Positions 9,203 through 17,601 of a stretch of 64,000 nucleotides of DNA are shown in pieces. How positions within the stretch are numbered: the stretch's first letter is position 1; each line of letters starts with the position of its first letter. The notes beneath the pieces were generated by a model that saw nothing but the letters and a program-made list of their open reading frames with translations, was not told where the DNA came from and made no database searches. Position numbers and translations under genes: made by a program. The DNA comes from Candidatus Kapaibacterium sp. (GTDB taxonomy: Bacteria; Bacteroidota; Ignavibacteria; Kapaibacteriales; UBA4661), in the NCBI GenBank assembly GCA_025455065.1, contig JALONG010000012.1, forward strand, positions 62,001 to 126,000, given 5' to 3'.

Positions 9203-9775
9203 ATGCCAAAATTTCGGCATTTCATCAACAAGGAAATAACATTTTGTGAATTTTTTATGATGCAACGTTTGTTGAACAATCTTCGGTTTAAGCTGCTTCA
9301 AGCGCGTGGTTTGACCGAACTTCCCGTATTACCGTCCACCGTAGCACCATCGTCGCGCACACTGGATGAACGCGAGATGTATCCGCATTTGTTCCCCAAT
9401 TACCACCCCGAACCTGTGCCGGAAATTACGGTCGGGTCTATCATTCTCTGGGTGTTGCTGAAATTGGCGGTGCTTATTCCAGCAATGTGGTTTTTGATGG
9501 AGCGCTACAAATGGCATCAATACTGGTTTGCAGCGCTTGGCATTTTGTGGCTTGTGGTTGTTTATCCTGCGTTTATGCAATACCAGCAATTCAAAGCACA
9601 AACACACGTTTTGGAGAAAAATGCGCTGTGCGCTAAATGCCGCCATTTCGACGAAACCGGACATTTTTGCAAACTCTTGGATGAACACGTCAGCGTCCAG
9701 CACACGCCCTGCGGCGGTGAACGCTGGGAAGCGCGTCAATCCTTCGGTTCAGATGACGATGAGACGTTTTCGTGA
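9203..9775 (+). CDS. Small membrane protein with C-terminal four-Cys cluster
   Basis: 190 aa, not recognised. A Pro-rich, probably soluble N-terminal third is followed by two hydrophobic helices (~80-98, ILWVLLKLAVLIPAMWFLM, and ~108-124, FAALGILWLVVVYPAFM). A C-terminal tail then carries CAKCRHFDETGHFC and, 15 residues later, CGG. The spacing of the four cysteines suggests a zinc or Fe-S site facing the cytoplasm. Start is uncertain: ATG 9203 gives the longest form, while ATG 9257 or 9260 (MMQRLLNN) would remove a poorly conserved-looking stretch; neither has a clear ribosome site. Downstream (9771-9800) a 13-base unit TGATTGTTTTCAT is repeated twice. Confidence 0.7.
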   Translation: MPKFRHFINKEITFCEFFMMQRLLNNLRFKLLQARGLTELPVLPSTVAPSSRTLDEREMYPHLFPNYHPEPVPEITVGSIILWVLLKLAVLIPAMWFLMERYKWHQYWFAALGILWLVVVYPAFMQYQQFKAQTHVLEKNALCAKCRHFDETGHFCKLLDEHVSVQHTPCGGERWEARQSFGSDDDETFS

Positions 9776-9968
9776 TTGTTTTCATGATTGTTTTCATGTT
9801 TTTTCGAGAATAATTGCCCACGAATTGCACAAATCCTCACGAATAAACAACATTCTGAACACTTTTTGATTCAAAATAGTATAAGATTCGTCTCAATTCG
9901 TGCGATTCGCGGATAAATTGTTGTAAAACCTGACCAATGACCTTTCTCTTTCATTTCCACCAACCCCC

Positions 9969-10553
9969 ATGACCAACAACAACGACGAATACTATAATCA
10001 TCCTGAGCGCGTCGGCTTTGGAAAGCGCTTTCTTGCTACGCTCTTGGACAATATGATTGTGGCAATTATCGCTACAACACTTGTCTTTACCGTCGGCACG
10101 AAACTTTTGGAAGTGCTGCACTTAGACGATGAAACCGAGTTTAGCATTTTCAGCGACAACGAAGCGGACGACGAAGCGGAAGAATTTCTGCAATCGCTGA
10201 ACATTAATCCGAATATGCTTTTTGCGCTCACGATGCTCAGTAATCTCACAACGCTGCTTTACAGCATGAGCGAGCTTTTCACCAATGCTTCGCCCGGCAA
10301 GCGCATTATGGGGATTGCTATTGGCAGCGATATGGGCGAACCAGCTTCCAAAGCATTACTGGCGCGGCGGTGGGCGCTGCGCTATGGCTCATATTTGCTT
10401 GCACTTTTTGCTCTAACAGCCACGCTCGGATCGATTCTCAGTTTTCTGGTAACGTGCGGGTTTCTCCTTGCGCTGGGCGCACAGCGTCAAGCGTTGCACG
10501 ATATGGCGGTTCATTCGGCAGTGTATTACCGGGAAGATATTGCAGCATCCTAA
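9969..10553 (+). CDS. RDD family membrane protein
   Basis: 194 aa. The N-terminal motif VGFGKRFLATLLDNMIV is the RDD-family opening (here R, D and following D), followed by TM helices at ~25-43, ~80-98 and ~135-165 and the typical SPGKRIMGIAI and RRWALRYG loops. An acidic insert (EADDEAEEFLQSL) lies between the first two helices. Family members are small membrane proteins of unknown or ion-transport-related function. It ends 11 bp before the xylanase start codon, so the two may be co-transcribed, though a functional link is not obvious. Confidence 0.85.
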   Translation: MTNNNDEYYNHPERVGFGKRFLATLLDNMIVAIIATTLVFTVGTKLLEVLHLDDETEFSIFSDNEADDEAEEFLQSLNINPNMLFALTMLSNLTTLLYSMSELFTNASPGKRIMGIAIGSDMGEPASKALLARRWALRYGSYLLALFALTATLGSILSFLVTCGFLLALGAQRQALHDMAVHSAVYYREDIAAS

Positions 10554-10564
10554 ATTTTCGCCTC

Positions 10565-11962
10565 ATGCCCAACCGACGCACATTTTTGCGGCAATTAGCC
10601 GCCTCCGGTCTTACGTTGCCGACTTTCTACCACACGCTTCAGGCGCAAACAGACGGTCTGCGCTACCGTGCGGCAGCGAAAAATATGTTTTACGGCGCTG
10701 CTACTTCCGAAGACCGCTTGCGGACTGATGCGGCGTACCGTCAAGCAATGATTCGTGAATGTGGGATTATCACGCCCGAATATGAAATGAAGTGGGATAG
10801 GATGCGGCCTTCCGCCACAACGTATAATTTTGTTGATTCGGATTACATCGTCAATTTCGCCCGTCAAAACGGAATGCTCGTGCATGGGCATACGCTCTGC
10901 TGGCATAGAGCGCTTCCGAGCTGGTTTTTCGGCACGGTGAACCGCTCCAATGCCGAACAATTCTTGCGCGACCACATTCAAGCCGTCGTGGGCAGATACA
11001 GAGGGCAGATACACTCGTGGGATGTGGTAAACGAAGTGATTGAAACGCAAGACAACACGTTCAATAAACTGCGTAACAGCCTGTGGTATCAGTATTTGGG
11101 CGAAAATTACGTGGACATTGCCTTTCGCGCAGCCGCGCAGACAGACCCTTCGGCGCTTTTGGTCTATAACGAATACGGTGTGGAATTTGACGACAACGCG
11201 AGGCGTGATGCGATATTGGGCTTACTCCAACGCCTCAAAGCACGGCGCGTACCTATTCACGCTCTCGGCATACAAGGGCATTTGCGCACGGCAGATTCTG
11301 CAAAATTTAATGCCAACACAGCCGCCTTTCGCAAGTTTTTAAGCGACGTTGCGGCACTTGGCTTGAAAATTATCATTACCGAATTTGATACGGATGACCG
11401 CTCACTCCCCACAAACACGCAACAGCGCGATGACGGCGTAGGGCGACTCTACGGTGATTTTTGTTCGGTTGTGATGAATAATCCGGCTGTCATCGGCTTC
11501 ATTACTTGGGGTTTGACGGATAAATATACCGAACTCAATACCTCCGCACCACGCCCTGACCGCCTGCCGCAGCGCCCACTGCCGCTAGATTTGGCAATGC
11601 AACGCAAAAGTGCGTGGTATGCACTTGAATGGTGGTTCAATAACACATCTGCCAGACCTCGTACCGTTACAAGTGTTACCGCCGAAGCCTTACAACAAGC
11701 GCCCCTTGATAATGTGCGTTGTGCGCCGAATCCGGTTTCGTCATGGCTGGATATACAATTTCGTCTGGAAGGTTCATCACAACTGAGTGTCAGCATTATT
11801 GATTCACGTGGCAGAGTCATTGCGACGCTTGCAAATGAGGTCTTTCAAAGTGGAGAGCATCATATTCGCTGGGACGCACAAGAGTCTGTAAACGGATTGT
11901 ATTGGTGTTCGCTGAAATCGTTGCAGGGACAAACAGCAATTCCTGTTGTTGTGGCACGATAA
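10565..11962 (+). CDS. GH10 endo-1,4-beta-xylanase with Tat-like signal and type IX sorting domain
   Basis: 465 aa. It hydrolyses internal xylan beta-1,4 bonds. The export signal NRRTFLRQLAASG resembles a twin-arginine signal and is followed by a short hydrophobic region ending near LQAQ. The GH10 barrel (~35-375) shows GHTLCWH, the acid/base Glu157 in WDVVNEV, and the nucleophile Glu273 in IITEFD, plus GFITWGLTD. The last ~75 residues form a type IX secretion C-terminal domain (APNPVSSWLDIQF, SGEHHIRWD, NGLYWCSL). ATG 10565 is used instead of the upstream frame extension because it starts the signal peptide and follows the RDD gene. The enzyme is expected on the cell surface. Family assignment is firm; substrate within GH10 (xylan versus related glucan) is inferred. 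Confidence 0.93.
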   Translation: MPNRRTFLRQLAASGLTLPTFYHTLQAQTDGLRYRAAAKNMFYGAATSEDRLRTDAAYRQAMIRECGIITPEYEMKWDRMRPSATTYNFVDSDYIVNFARQNGMLVHGHTLCWHRALPSWFFGTVNRSNAEQFLRDHIQAVVGRYRGQIHSWDVVNEVIETQDNTFNKLRNSLWYQYLGENYVDIAFRAAAQTDPSALLVYNEYGVEFDDNARRDAILGLLQRLKARRVPIHALGIQGHLRTADSAKFNANTAAFRKFLSDVAALGLKIIITEFDTDDRSLPTNTQQRDDGVGRLYGDFCSVVMNNPAVIGFITWGLTDKYTELNTSAPRPDRLPQRPLPLDLAMQRKSAWYALEWWFNNTSARPRTVTSVTAEALQQAPLDNVRCAPNPVSSWLDIQFRLEGSSQLSVSIIDSRGRVIATLANEVFQSGEHHIRWDAQESVNGLYWCSLKSLQGQTAIPVVVAR

Positions 11963-12045
11963 AGAAAAGTATGAATAATAAAGCATGAAGTATAAAACAG
12001 GCTTGACGCTTGATATAGTGCGGATTGTGGAGCATTACACCAACA

Positions 12046-13158
12046 TTACGGCTTTGGCAAAAATACTTGCACTATCGTTCCCACGTTTGGTGTACTGCTT
12101 ATGGTGAGACTTCCGCCATGCAGTTCCACGATGCGCTTCGTGATTTCCAGCCCCAAACCTTGTCCCTGCTGCTCATGGCGGTCACGGTCAAATTGCATAT
12201 ACGCACCGATATTCGCAATCTGCTCAGGTTTCATGCCGCGCCCTTCGTCTTGAATCGAAATCACGTAAAAATCACCTCGCTGCTCACCAGCGAGTGTAAT
12301 TGTTGATTTAGGCATGGAAAATTTACACGCATTACTCATCAGTTCGGCGATAATTTTCCGCAAATAGGCATCGGAAATGCGCAAATCAGCCGGAGCAAGG
12401 TTCATCACAACACGATGCAAATTCCCGAAGCCCATCGCTTGATGTTTGGCGGTTTCCTGCATAATTGCCTCTGCACCGGGTAGGATAAACGAAGCGAGTT
12501 CCTCGTTTACTCCTGCTTGTCCCGCCATAATTTCCAACCGTGCCAGATAAATAAAATTCTCCACCAAAGCACTAAGGCGGTGTCCCGACGAGACAATCGT
12601 TGAAATCATCTCCATTGCTTGTTCGCGGGTGAGACGGTCATAATCGCCTGCCAAAAGCTCGCCAAAAACGATAATTGAACTGAGCGGAGTACGGAACTCG
12701 TGCGGAAGCCGCATAGCGATACTGCGGCGAAGCTGCTCCAATTGCTGCGAGGACTGCTGAACGATTTTTTCGCGCTGTGTGATACGCACTTCGATACAAC
12801 GCAGTAAATCTTCCGTTGAAAAGGGTTTTGTGAGGTAATCGTCAGCACCAAGTTTCATTCCGTGCCTGATTTCATCGGGGTCGCGGCGGGCGGAAAGAAG
12901 CAGCACGGGAATAGTCGCTGTGGCGGCATGGTTGCGGAGTTCGAGCAGCACTTCGTAGCCGCTCATTCCGGGCATCATCACATCACAAAGGACAATGTCA
13001 GGCTGTGTACGGTTAATAAGGTCAATCCCCTCGCGCCCTGTGGCAGCGCCAAAGGTTACATAATCATACGCTTCTAAAATACGTTCAATAGTACGCAGCG
13101 TGGTTTCGTCATCATCAATAACGACTATTTTTTTACGGTTGGTGTTCATTTCACTCAT
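12046..13158 (-). CDS. Receiver domain-histidine kinase hybrid
   Basis: 370 aa, soluble. An N-terminal receiver (~10-125; acidic pair IDDDE, phospho-Asp in PDIVLCDVMMPGMSG, Lys in DYLTKPF) is linked by a coiled segment (EKIVQQSSQQLEQLRRS) to a HisKA-like region (RLPHEFRTPLSSI). A HATPase_c domain follows (NACKFS, DEGRGMK, GQGLGLEITKRIV). The architecture is a receiver-first kinase that would be tuned by an upstream kinase. No partner gene is adjacent; the upstream neighbour is a long non-coding stretch, and xylanase converges on the 3' side. The start could be ATG 13158 or ATG 13149; the frame also extends to 13203. Confidence 0.88.
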   Translation of the reverse strand: MSEMNTNRKKIVVIDDDETTLRTIERILEAYDYVTFGAATGREGIDLINRTQPDIVLCDVMMPGMSGYEVLLELRNHAATATIPVLLLSARRDPDEIRHGMKLGADDYLTKPFSTEDLLRCIEVRITQREKIVQQSSQQLEQLRRSIAMRLPHEFRTPLSSIIVFGELLAGDYDRLTREQAMEMISTIVSSGHRLSALVENFIYLARLEIMAGQAGVNEELASFILPGAEAIMQETAKHQAMGFGNLHRVVMNLAPADLRISDAYLRKIIAELMSNACKFSMPKSTITLAGEQRGDFYVISIQDEGRGMKPEQIANIGAYMQFDRDRHEQQGQGLGLEITKRIVELHGGSLTISSTPNVGTIVQVFLPKP

Positions 13159-13464
13159 GGTTTTGATGCTGCTTTGGTTGCCTTGCTGACGTAATCGCCC
13201 CACCCTTTATCAACCAAGTGTTTATCGGTATTTCGCATATGCTGACGATTGCGACATACTCTCTCTGTTCCTACAAACTACTCACTTATTCTATTTTTCC
13301 CAAATTATTTGCTCGGCATAGCTTTTGAGGCTTGCAGAGGCTAAGCATGGCTATGCACTACGTAAGAAAGAGTGTTTGTTCCACAAAAGGCTTTACAAAC
13401 TTTTGCTACAGCGACAAAAGTGTTGTTGCTTTGTACAGTTTTCTTCCGAGTTTGGTAGAGGTAA

Positions 13465-13582
13465 TACCAATTTGAGTTGATAACTGTGCAGAAAATTCGG
13501 CTTCAGTGGCACAGACATTCTTGTCTGTGCGAGTATTTGTGCTGTTTCCAGAGAAAAGCATAATCTTCAACGTAAATTGGTA
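13465..13582. mobile_element. MITE-like element with TACCAATTT ends
   Basis: The 16-base ends match as inverted repeats at 14 of 16 positions: TACCAATTTGAGTTGA (13465-13480) and the complement of TCAACGTAAATTGGTA (13567-13582). Inside is a single CACAGACA...TGTCTGTG palindrome (~13504-13531). At 118 bp with no coding capacity it fits a miniature inverted-repeat transposable element, with ends different from those of the 13710 element. Confidence 0.55.
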
Positions 13583-13709
13583 TAAATTCAAGCCACAAGC
13601 CCGAAAATCCTACCCATTAACGAAAATCATGCACCGAACCAATGCGGCTTGTCGAAAGGTCAAGGAGCAACCCTGTCAATTTTCTCAAGGCTTAGGTTTT
13701 GGTTCTCAA

Positions 13710-13894
13710 TAGACATTATACGGATTAGTTTTTTTTGAGACTAGAAGTAAATTGAAGGGCGCATAAAATCTAGCTTTCGTGGCACAGACACTCTTGTCTG
13801 AGCAGAATACCCGCTTTGCCGCATCAATACTCGCACAGACAAGAGTGTCTGTGCCACCGAAGCCTGAAAAAATGCTTCTTCTGTATAATGTCTA
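13710..13894. mobile_element. MITE copy 1, TA-flanked, GACATTATAC ends
   Basis: This 185-bp element is bounded by TA dinucleotides. The ends are inverted repeats: TA-GACATTATACGGA on the left and the complement of TGTATAATGTC-TA on the right. The core carries a pair of inverted CACAGACA palindromes (~13780-13804 and 13832-13857). A second copy with the same ends, size and core lies at 61847. TA flanks and short terminal repeats are the mark of IS630/Tc1-mariner elements, so a MITE mobilised by such a transposase is inferred; none is encoded here. Confidence 0.7.
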
Positions 13895-13971
13895 ATGATT
13901 GTAGTTAGAAATAATTAATTATTGTATCGAATAGCGAACCACGCAATAAACAAGGCTTTGGTCCCATAGTC

Positions 13972-14086
13972 TAGGGCTATCGCATGAACACCTGAAACCA
14001 GCATAAAATCTTGCGATAACAACAAGGGTTTTCAACCCCACAACATGAGTATTCAAGCCGTTCAAAAACTTTCATGCGATACCCTA
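13972..14086. repeat. Imperfect inverted repeat TAGGG(C)TATCGCATGAA
   Basis: A 17-base sequence TAGGGCTATCGCATGAA (13972-13988) is matched in inverted orientation by TTCATGCGATACCCTA (14071-14086), with one base missing. The space between contains smaller repeated words (CAACAAGGGTTTTCAACCCC). It could be another small non-autonomous element or a structured RNA. Evidence is limited to the symmetry. Confidence 0.4.
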
Positions 14087-14403
14087 TCCCTTAATCTTCT
14101 GTTTAGGCAAGGCAAGGGTTAAAAAGCCCTTATTCCAAGGACTGCTTCAAACCTTGCATTAGATATAAGCTATTGCAATTTTTTGACCAACTGAAATTCT
14201 TGAGAATCTATTTATCAACAAATCTCCGCAGCGCTCAAATACGTTCTTTAAGCGTATAGTTTGATGAATGTTTGTACGCCAAAACCAAGTAAATTTTTTC
14301 TGCAATCGCAATTTTACACCCGTTATTTCCCTCATAAACGCTATATTCGGTATGTACAACAACAGTATTTTTGTGTGAATGTTTTTTCAAGGAGACCCCA
14401 ATT

Positions 14404-15441
14404 ATGCGTATGCGAGTGAGCAAACTAGTAACAATTGAGCGCCATATTGCAGAGGAAGAACATATGCGACGTGGTGCAACGGGCGAGTTTTCACGCCTGA
14501 TGCGGGATATGCTATTAGCCATCCGCTTGATTTCCCGTGACGTGCGTCGCGCTGGATTGAACGACGTTTTAGGTATCACCGATGGCACCAATGTTCACGG
14601 TGAGCAAGTAAAAAAACTTGACCAAATAGCGCATGATACTATATTTCGTGCAATGGATCACGGTGGGCATCTTTGTGTGATGGCTTCAGAAGAATCTGAA
14701 GAACTTATCCCCATTCCGCCGGAGTACGCACGCGGTAAATACGTTCTTCTCTTCGATCCTTTGGACGGCTCGTCAAACATTGATGTGAATGTTACTATCG
14801 GCACAATTTTTTCCATTTACCACCGCGTTACACCTGATTATGTCGGCGACGGCACATTGGATGATGTTTTGCAGCAGGGTGCGCGGCAGGTGGCGGCGGG
14901 GTATGTTTGCTACGGTAGCAGCACCCAACTCGTTTACACGACCGGAAACGGAGTGGATGTTTTCACCTATGACCCGACTATCGGTGAATTTTTGCTTAGT
15001 GATGAAAAAATTCAAATACCCAGCAGAGGAAAGTATTACAGCGTGAACGAAGGTAATTCCACGAAATGGGACGATAATTTGAAAAAGTATATCAATTATT
15101 TGAAAACGCCCTCTGCCGACAAACGTCGCCCGTACTCACTGCGTTATGTCGGTACAAGCATTGCTGATTTACACCGAACAATTATGTACGGAGGAATCTT
15201 CATGTATCCCGCCGACAAGAGCAGCCCTAAAGGCAAGTTGAGACTTATGTACGAGTGTAATCCTTTGGCAATGATTATTGAGCAAGCCGGCGGTCGAGCA
15301 AGTGATGGTGTTAATCGCATCTTGGATGTTCGCCCCACAGCTATCCACCAGCGTTCGCCGCTCTACATCGGCAGCCGTGATGATGTCTTGGAGGCTGAAG
15401 CCTTTCTCCGTGGTGAATTTCCATCAGATGTTGTGGAATGA
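14404..15441 (+). CDS. fbp: Class I fructose-1,6-bisphosphatase
   Basis: 345 aa. It removes the 1-phosphate of fructose-1,6-bisphosphate in gluconeogenesis. The metal and substrate motif FDPLDGSSNIDVN is intact, as are SEESEE earlier (metal-binding acidic cluster) and KLRLMYECNPLAMIIEQAGG near the end, the family signature for sugar phosphate binding. ATG 14404 is chosen because AAGGAG (14389-14394) lies nine bases upstream; the frame extends 33 bases further without support. The gene stands alone between repeat-rich gaps. Length matches the family (~330-350 aa). Confidence 0.97.
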   Translation: MRMRVSKLVTIERHIAEEEHMRRGATGEFSRLMRDMLLAIRLISRDVRRAGLNDVLGITDGTNVHGEQVKKLDQIAHDTIFRAMDHGGHLCVMASEESEELIPIPPEYARGKYVLLFDPLDGSSNIDVNVTIGTIFSIYHRVTPDYVGDGTLDDVLQQGARQVAAGYVCYGSSTQLVYTTGNGVDVFTYDPTIGEFLLSDEKIQIPSRGKYYSVNEGNSTKWDDNLKKYINYLKTPSADKRRPYSLRYVGTSIADLHRTIMYGGIFMYPADKSSPKGKLRLMYECNPLAMIIEQAGGRASDGVNRILDVRPTAIHQRSPLYIGSRDDVLEAEAFLRGEFPSDVVE

Positions 15442-15450
15442 GATGATGTA

Positions 15451-15646
15451 TTAGGATAGGACTTTCGCAAATGAGTGTGGTGAAACGATTGTGGACACAG
15501 ATTGAACGATGATGATATTGATGGAAAATGATACAAGTATGCAGCGTAAGGCGTTATTTTACGGTACTTTTACCAATCATCTTCAACACCAATACGACAT
15601 CGTACCATCTGTGTACTTTCCTTCTTTTGCGAAAGCCCTATGCTAA
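15451..15646. mobile_element. MITE-like element with ATAGGnCTTTCGCAAA ends
   Basis: The first and last 21 bases are inverted repeats matching at 19 positions: TTAGnATAGGnCTTTCGC continuing AAA. The element is 196 bp, has no coding capacity and sits between fbp and the GNAT gene. The outer TTAG/CTAA could be a duplicated 4-bp target, as in some IS5-type elements. The symmetry is directly visible; the IS-family link is inference from memory of similar ends. Confidence 0.6.
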
Positions 15647-15710
15647 TGAATTTATTCCTTTTCGGGAGATCGAAACTGTCGTTGCACAGACAAGATATGC
15701 CTTTTGTACA

Positions 15711-16298
15711 TTATTGTTCTGCTGTTTTCCCGCGAAAATCCTCCGCAAGGATGCTCATAACGACCGTATCCACATAGCGACCATTTGTCAGCATTTCTTG
15801 CCGCAAGCGCCCTTCTTGCACAAAACCGACTTTTTCATAACTCCGAATAGCAGCAGTGTGTTCTGCATGGACACCTAAATAAATTTTGTTCAAACTTAGG
15901 CGCTCGAACCCATGTTTGACAAGAAGTAGGCAGGCTTCTGTGCCGTAGCCTTTGCCCCTTGAGGCGTTGTCGCCTATCATAATGCCAAATTCTGCTTTGC
16001 GATTCAAAAAATCTATATTGCTCAGACTGACCACACCAACGATAGTATCCATACCGTTTGGAACAATTCCAAGCTGAATTTTCGTGGAAGAATTTGCAAT
16101 ACCGGAGCGGTAAAATTCCAGTTGCTTTTGCAAGGTATTCGGGAAATAACGCTGCTGCACGAATTCCGTCGCTTCCTCACTATTAAACCAGCCGTACCAG
16201 CCGCTTTGCAACACATCGTTTTCACTGAGTGCTTTGAGAATGATGGTTTTTCCACGAAGAAAAATATCACGTTCATCCAGATTTGATAAGCCTTGCAT
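15711..16298 (-). CDS. GNAT family N-acetyltransferase (RimJ/RimL type)
   Basis: 195 aa. It likely transfers acetyl from acetyl-CoA to an amine. The N-terminal LRGKTIILKALSENDV strand and the acetyl-CoA loop (IMIGDNASRGKGYGTEACLLL, i.e. R/Q-x-x-G-x-G) fit the GNAT_3/RimJ group, with the downstream NKIYLGVHAEHTAAIRSYEKVGF. ATG 16298 is preferred: GGAG lies eight bases upstream, and the longer frame overlaps ftsY. It starts 25 bp after the ftsY stop and is probably the last gene of an rpoD-ftsY-GNAT group. The substrate is unknown; ribosomal protein, antibiotic or nucleotide sugar are all possible. Confidence 0.88.
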   Translation of the reverse strand: MQGLSNLDERDIFLRGKTIILKALSENDVLQSGWYGWFNSEEATEFVQQRYFPNTLQKQLEFYRSGIANSSTKIQLGIVPNGMDTIVGVVSLSNIDFLNRKAEFGIMIGDNASRGKGYGTEACLLLVKHGFERLSLNKIYLGVHAEHTAAIRSYEKVGFVQEGRLRQEMLTNGRYVDTVVMSILAEDFRGKTAEQ

Positions 16299-16323
16299 GA
16301 TGTTTCTCCAAAATTGTTCGATT

Positions 16324-17391
16324 TCAGGATTCTTGCCCAACGGCTTCCGATGCTTCGCCTTCGGTTTCAAAAAGGACGTTCACAAATTCCGTCGGGTTAA
16401 ATTCTTGCAAATCGCCGATTTTTTCGCCTACGCCGATGTAGCGCACAGGGATTTTGAACTCGTTAGCGATTGCAATAACAACACCGCCTTTTGCCGTGCC
16501 GTCCAACTTCGTCAAAACCAAGCCCGTAACGGGTGCAACTTTGGTAAATTCTTTTGCCTGTTGAATTGCGTTTTGTCCTGTCGTTGCGTCTAGCACAAGC
16601 CAGACTTCATCAGGTGCGGAGGGTTTCAGTTTTTTCATTACGCGACCAATTTTTTCCAACTCCGCCATCAAGCCCGTTTTGTTATGCAAACGCCCTGCAG
16701 TGTCAATCAACACACAGTCTGCATCACGCGCAAGTGCGGCTTGCAGCGTATCAAAGGCAACGGCGGCGGGGTCTGCGCCTTGTTGTTGCGTGATAATTGG
16801 CACTTCGGCGCGTTCCGCCCACACTTCCAACTGCTCTGTGGCAGCGGCACGAAACGTGTCGGCAGCGCCAATCAGCACGTTTTTTCCGTCGTCTTTGAAA
16901 TTCGCGGCTAATTTCCCGATACTCGTGGTTTTGCCAACGCCGTTTACGCCCACGACCATAATTACAAATGGCTTATTTTCGTCAAACGGCTTGATTCCTT
17001 CTCGCCCTTGTTGCAAAATGACGAGAATTTCCTGCTTGATAAAATCATACAACTCGGCAGCATTATCCAAACCCTCTTTGCGAACACGAGTGCGCACCGC
17101 AGTTATGAGCGCATTGGTCGTCTTTACGCCAATGTCCGCCGTGATGAGGATTTCCTCAATTTCGGAAATAAGCGCTTCGTCAATCTTGCGTCCGGGCAGT
17201 AGCACTCCGGCGAGGCGATTGACAAGATTGGTACGGGTTTTGGTCAGCCCTTCACGGAGGCGCGTGAATTTGAGTTTTTCTTTGGTGTTCGAGACAGCCG
17301 TGCTGACTTTTTCGCGGGTTTCCGCCATTTTATCCGCTACTTTTTCTTTCGCGGTACTGACTTTTTCTTTGAATTTGTCGAATAATGCCAT
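16324..17391 (-). CDS. ftsY: Signal recognition particle receptor FtsY
   Basis: 355 aa. This SRP-receptor GTPase docks ribosome-nascent chains at the membrane translocon. A short Lys/Glu-rich amphipathic N-terminus (FDKFKEKVSTAKEKVADKM) replaces the long acidic A domain of E. coli. The N domain is followed by a G domain with P-loop GVNGVGKTTSIGKLA, ADTFRAAA, DTAGRLHNKTG and TKLDGTAKGG, all canonical. The start ATG 17391 gives the usual MALFDKFK opening. It lies downstream of rpoD on the same strand with a hairpin in between. Confidence 0.97.
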   Translation of the reverse strand: MALFDKFKEKVSTAKEKVADKMAETREKVSTAVSNTKEKLKFTRLREGLTKTRTNLVNRLAGVLLPGRKIDEALISEIEEILITADIGVKTTNALITAVRTRVRKEGLDNAAELYDFIKQEILVILQQGREGIKPFDENKPFVIMVVGVNGVGKTTSIGKLAANFKDDGKNVLIGAADTFRAAATEQLEVWAERAEVPIITQQQGADPAAVAFDTLQAALARDADCVLIDTAGRLHNKTGLMAELEKIGRVMKKLKPSAPDEVWLVLDATTGQNAIQQAKEFTKVAPVTGLVLTKLDGTAKGGVVIAIANEFKIPVRYIGVGEKIGDLQEFNPTEFVNVLFETEGEASEAVGQES

Positions 17392-17416
17392 AGTTCGCAA
17401 CAAAAATTATTGAACA

Positions 17417-17456
17417 AGAAAAACCCGAAAAGCAAGATTTGGTCTTGTTTTCGGGT
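17417..17456 (-). terminator. Terminator downstream of rpoD
   Basis: Minus-strand hairpin: ACCCGAAAA.CAAGA and its complement (17423-17437 and 17443-17456), followed by a short T run. It lies ~145 bases after the rpoD stop and 26 bases before ftsY, so it would separate or attenuate the two. Confidence 0.55.
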
Positions 17457-17601
17457 CTGCAAGTAGGATGATACCTAAATGAAGTAGGGGAAAAAGGGAC
17501 GGCAGGAGAACACAACGAACCCGCTGCCAAGCCCTGATAGTATGGGCATTTGAGGTATGTTTTATTGGGAAAAGCAGTTACAATGCTCCATTCAAGCCTC
17601 A

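Larger units (their letters stand above)
13159..14403. other. Gene-free, repeat-rich 1.2-kb region
   Basis: No convincing coding sequence is present. Short frames such as the one opening MAQTFLSVRV at 13506 are translations of the CACAGACA repeat. The region holds two MITE-like elements (listed separately), an inverted repeat at 13972-14086, and the leader of fbp with an AAGGAG ribosome site at 14389-14394. It looks like a landing zone for small mobile elements. Confidence 0.75.

Noticed and set aside
13506-13712. Small protein opening MAQTFLSVRV
   Set aside because: It is a translation of the CACAGACA repeat; the same words appear at unrelated sites (for example 8909-9091, minus strand) in non-coding DNA.
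14159-14591. Minus-strand frames upstream of and overlapping fbp
   Set aside because: They have no recognisable domain and overlap the fbp ribosome site and coding start.
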